Assembly (NCBI GenBank): GCA_937922675.1
Contig: CALAJN010000008.1
Location: 123,267 to 187,266 of the forward strand
DNA length: 64,000 nt
DNA from: an uncultured Granulosicoccaceae bacterium
Lineage (GTDB): Bacteria > Pseudomonadota > Gammaproteobacteria > Granulosicoccales > Granulosicoccaceae
Direction of reading: 5' to 3'
Shown: piece after piece, positions 63,631-64,000 of the stretch
Numbering within the stretch: position 1 is the stretch's first letter
Layout of the letters: every line of letters begins with the position of its first letter
Notes under the pieces: generated by a model
The model's database searches: none
The model's input: the letters and a program-made list of their open reading frames with translations, nothing else
What the model was told of the DNA's origin: nothing
Translations under genes and position numbers: made by a program

Positions 63631-64000
63631 TCAGGTGTTTTTCCGACGCATTCTTGTTTGGTACAAGCGATTAGCCATCCTCGCCAGCGCGTGTTTGGTC
63701 GATCCCGACAGAGCGAAATTCGCGAAATGCGTAAGCAGCTCTGCGACATTGGGTCTCCCCTCCTTGAATGCTTCGCGTAGCAATGGCAAGAATGCTTGCC
63801 TCTCACCGCTGTCTGCCGCACTAGCGCTTGCGAGAGTCAACAGGAAGGCAGCGTGGGATCGTTTGCCGAGCAGGTGGCGGCGACGCCTCGCCCATCCCAC
63901 CGCGCGACGCCAATCAGCAAAATGTGACACGCGCGGTCGATCGTTGCCGAGATTCCATTCCACCAATGGCTGGCGCGTGTCAGGAAAAATGAGCCGCAGC
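63631..64000 (-). CDS. C-terminal part of an unidentified protein, runs off the window
   Basis: The frame is open to the right edge; 123 residues are visible. It has RLIFPDTRQPLVEWNLGNDR, then ADWRRAVGWARRRRHLLGKR and a helical tail (AFLPLLREAFKEGRPNVAEL, FALSGSTKHALARMANRLYQ). A TTG at 63966 could start a 111-residue protein, but the coherent sequence upstream of it argues for a larger gene. No family recognised. Confidence 0.45.
   Translation of the reverse strand, partial: LRLIFPDTRQPLVEWNLGNDRPRVSHFADWRRAVGWARRRRHLLGKRSHAAFLLTLASASAADSGERQAFLPLLREAFKEGRPNVAELLTHFANFALSGSTKHALARMANRLYQTRMRRKNT

Noticed and set aside
63313..63674. Overlapping small frames near the right edge
   Set aside because: Low-complexity Thr/Val runs, no SD, no domain; not called as genes.

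Overview
The window looks like a chromosome segment of a free-living, probably marine, gammaproteobacterium. The clues are the conserved blocks rne/rluC, tsaE-ami-mutL-miaA, smpB/ratA-ratB and mltD/yafS-like/rnhA, together with lexA-imuA, PutA, a TAXI-type TRAP transporter and a glyoxylate-shunt locus with monomeric isocitrate dehydrogenase. The gene mix is reminiscent of Granulosicoccus-like lineages, but that is a guess from memory. No rRNA or tRNA gene was seen.

Layout. 1-7872: the end of a Tad/Flp pilus operon on the + strand (cpaB end, secretin, FHA-CpaF fusion, tadB, tadC, lipoprotein, DUF192, TPR protein, TadE-like pseudopilin), mostly with 4-bp overlaps. 7891-12892: DegT aminotransferase, rhomboid protease, an anchored hypothetical protein, a dynamin-like GTPase with a possible coupled micro-ORF, and PhzF. 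12899-17611: rne and divergent rluC. 17632-28022: tsaE, amidase, a large PilY1 on the opposite strand, then mutL, miaA, cysM. 28038-32212: a two-FHA protein, MltD and the divergent methyltransferase-rnhA pair. 32508-41781: LysE exporter, META lipoprotein, PutA and the TAXI TRAP transporter. 41817-46438: outer-membrane protein, LysR regulator, azoreductase, pirin, dnaQ. 46460-52483: a glyoxylate/TCA branch-point locus, with a ScfR/RamB-type regulator divergent from a small protein that resembles the insertion domain of malate synthase G, then isocitrate lyase and monomeric isocitrate dehydrogenase. 52613-53902: smpB and divergent ratA-ratB.

54390-64000 is accessory DNA: a solitary AAA ATPase behind a strong promoter with a palindromic operator, lexA-imuA behind an SOS-controlled promoter but without imuB/dnaE2, a LuxR-type regulator, secreted or lipoprotein genes of unknown function, three decayed or chimeric IS elements, and four copies of a 37-nt CRISPR-like repeat. 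The repeats form two repeat-spacer-repeat doublets that bracket about 1.2 kb carrying a terminase small-subunit-like gene and a secreted protein. The outer ends of the doublets are cut by IS sequence. No cas gene is visible.

The two most interesting observations are the stand-alone malate-synthase-G-like domain next to aceA, and the doublets of CRISPR-like repeats flanking phage-like cargo. Both rest on motif reading alone, without database searches.
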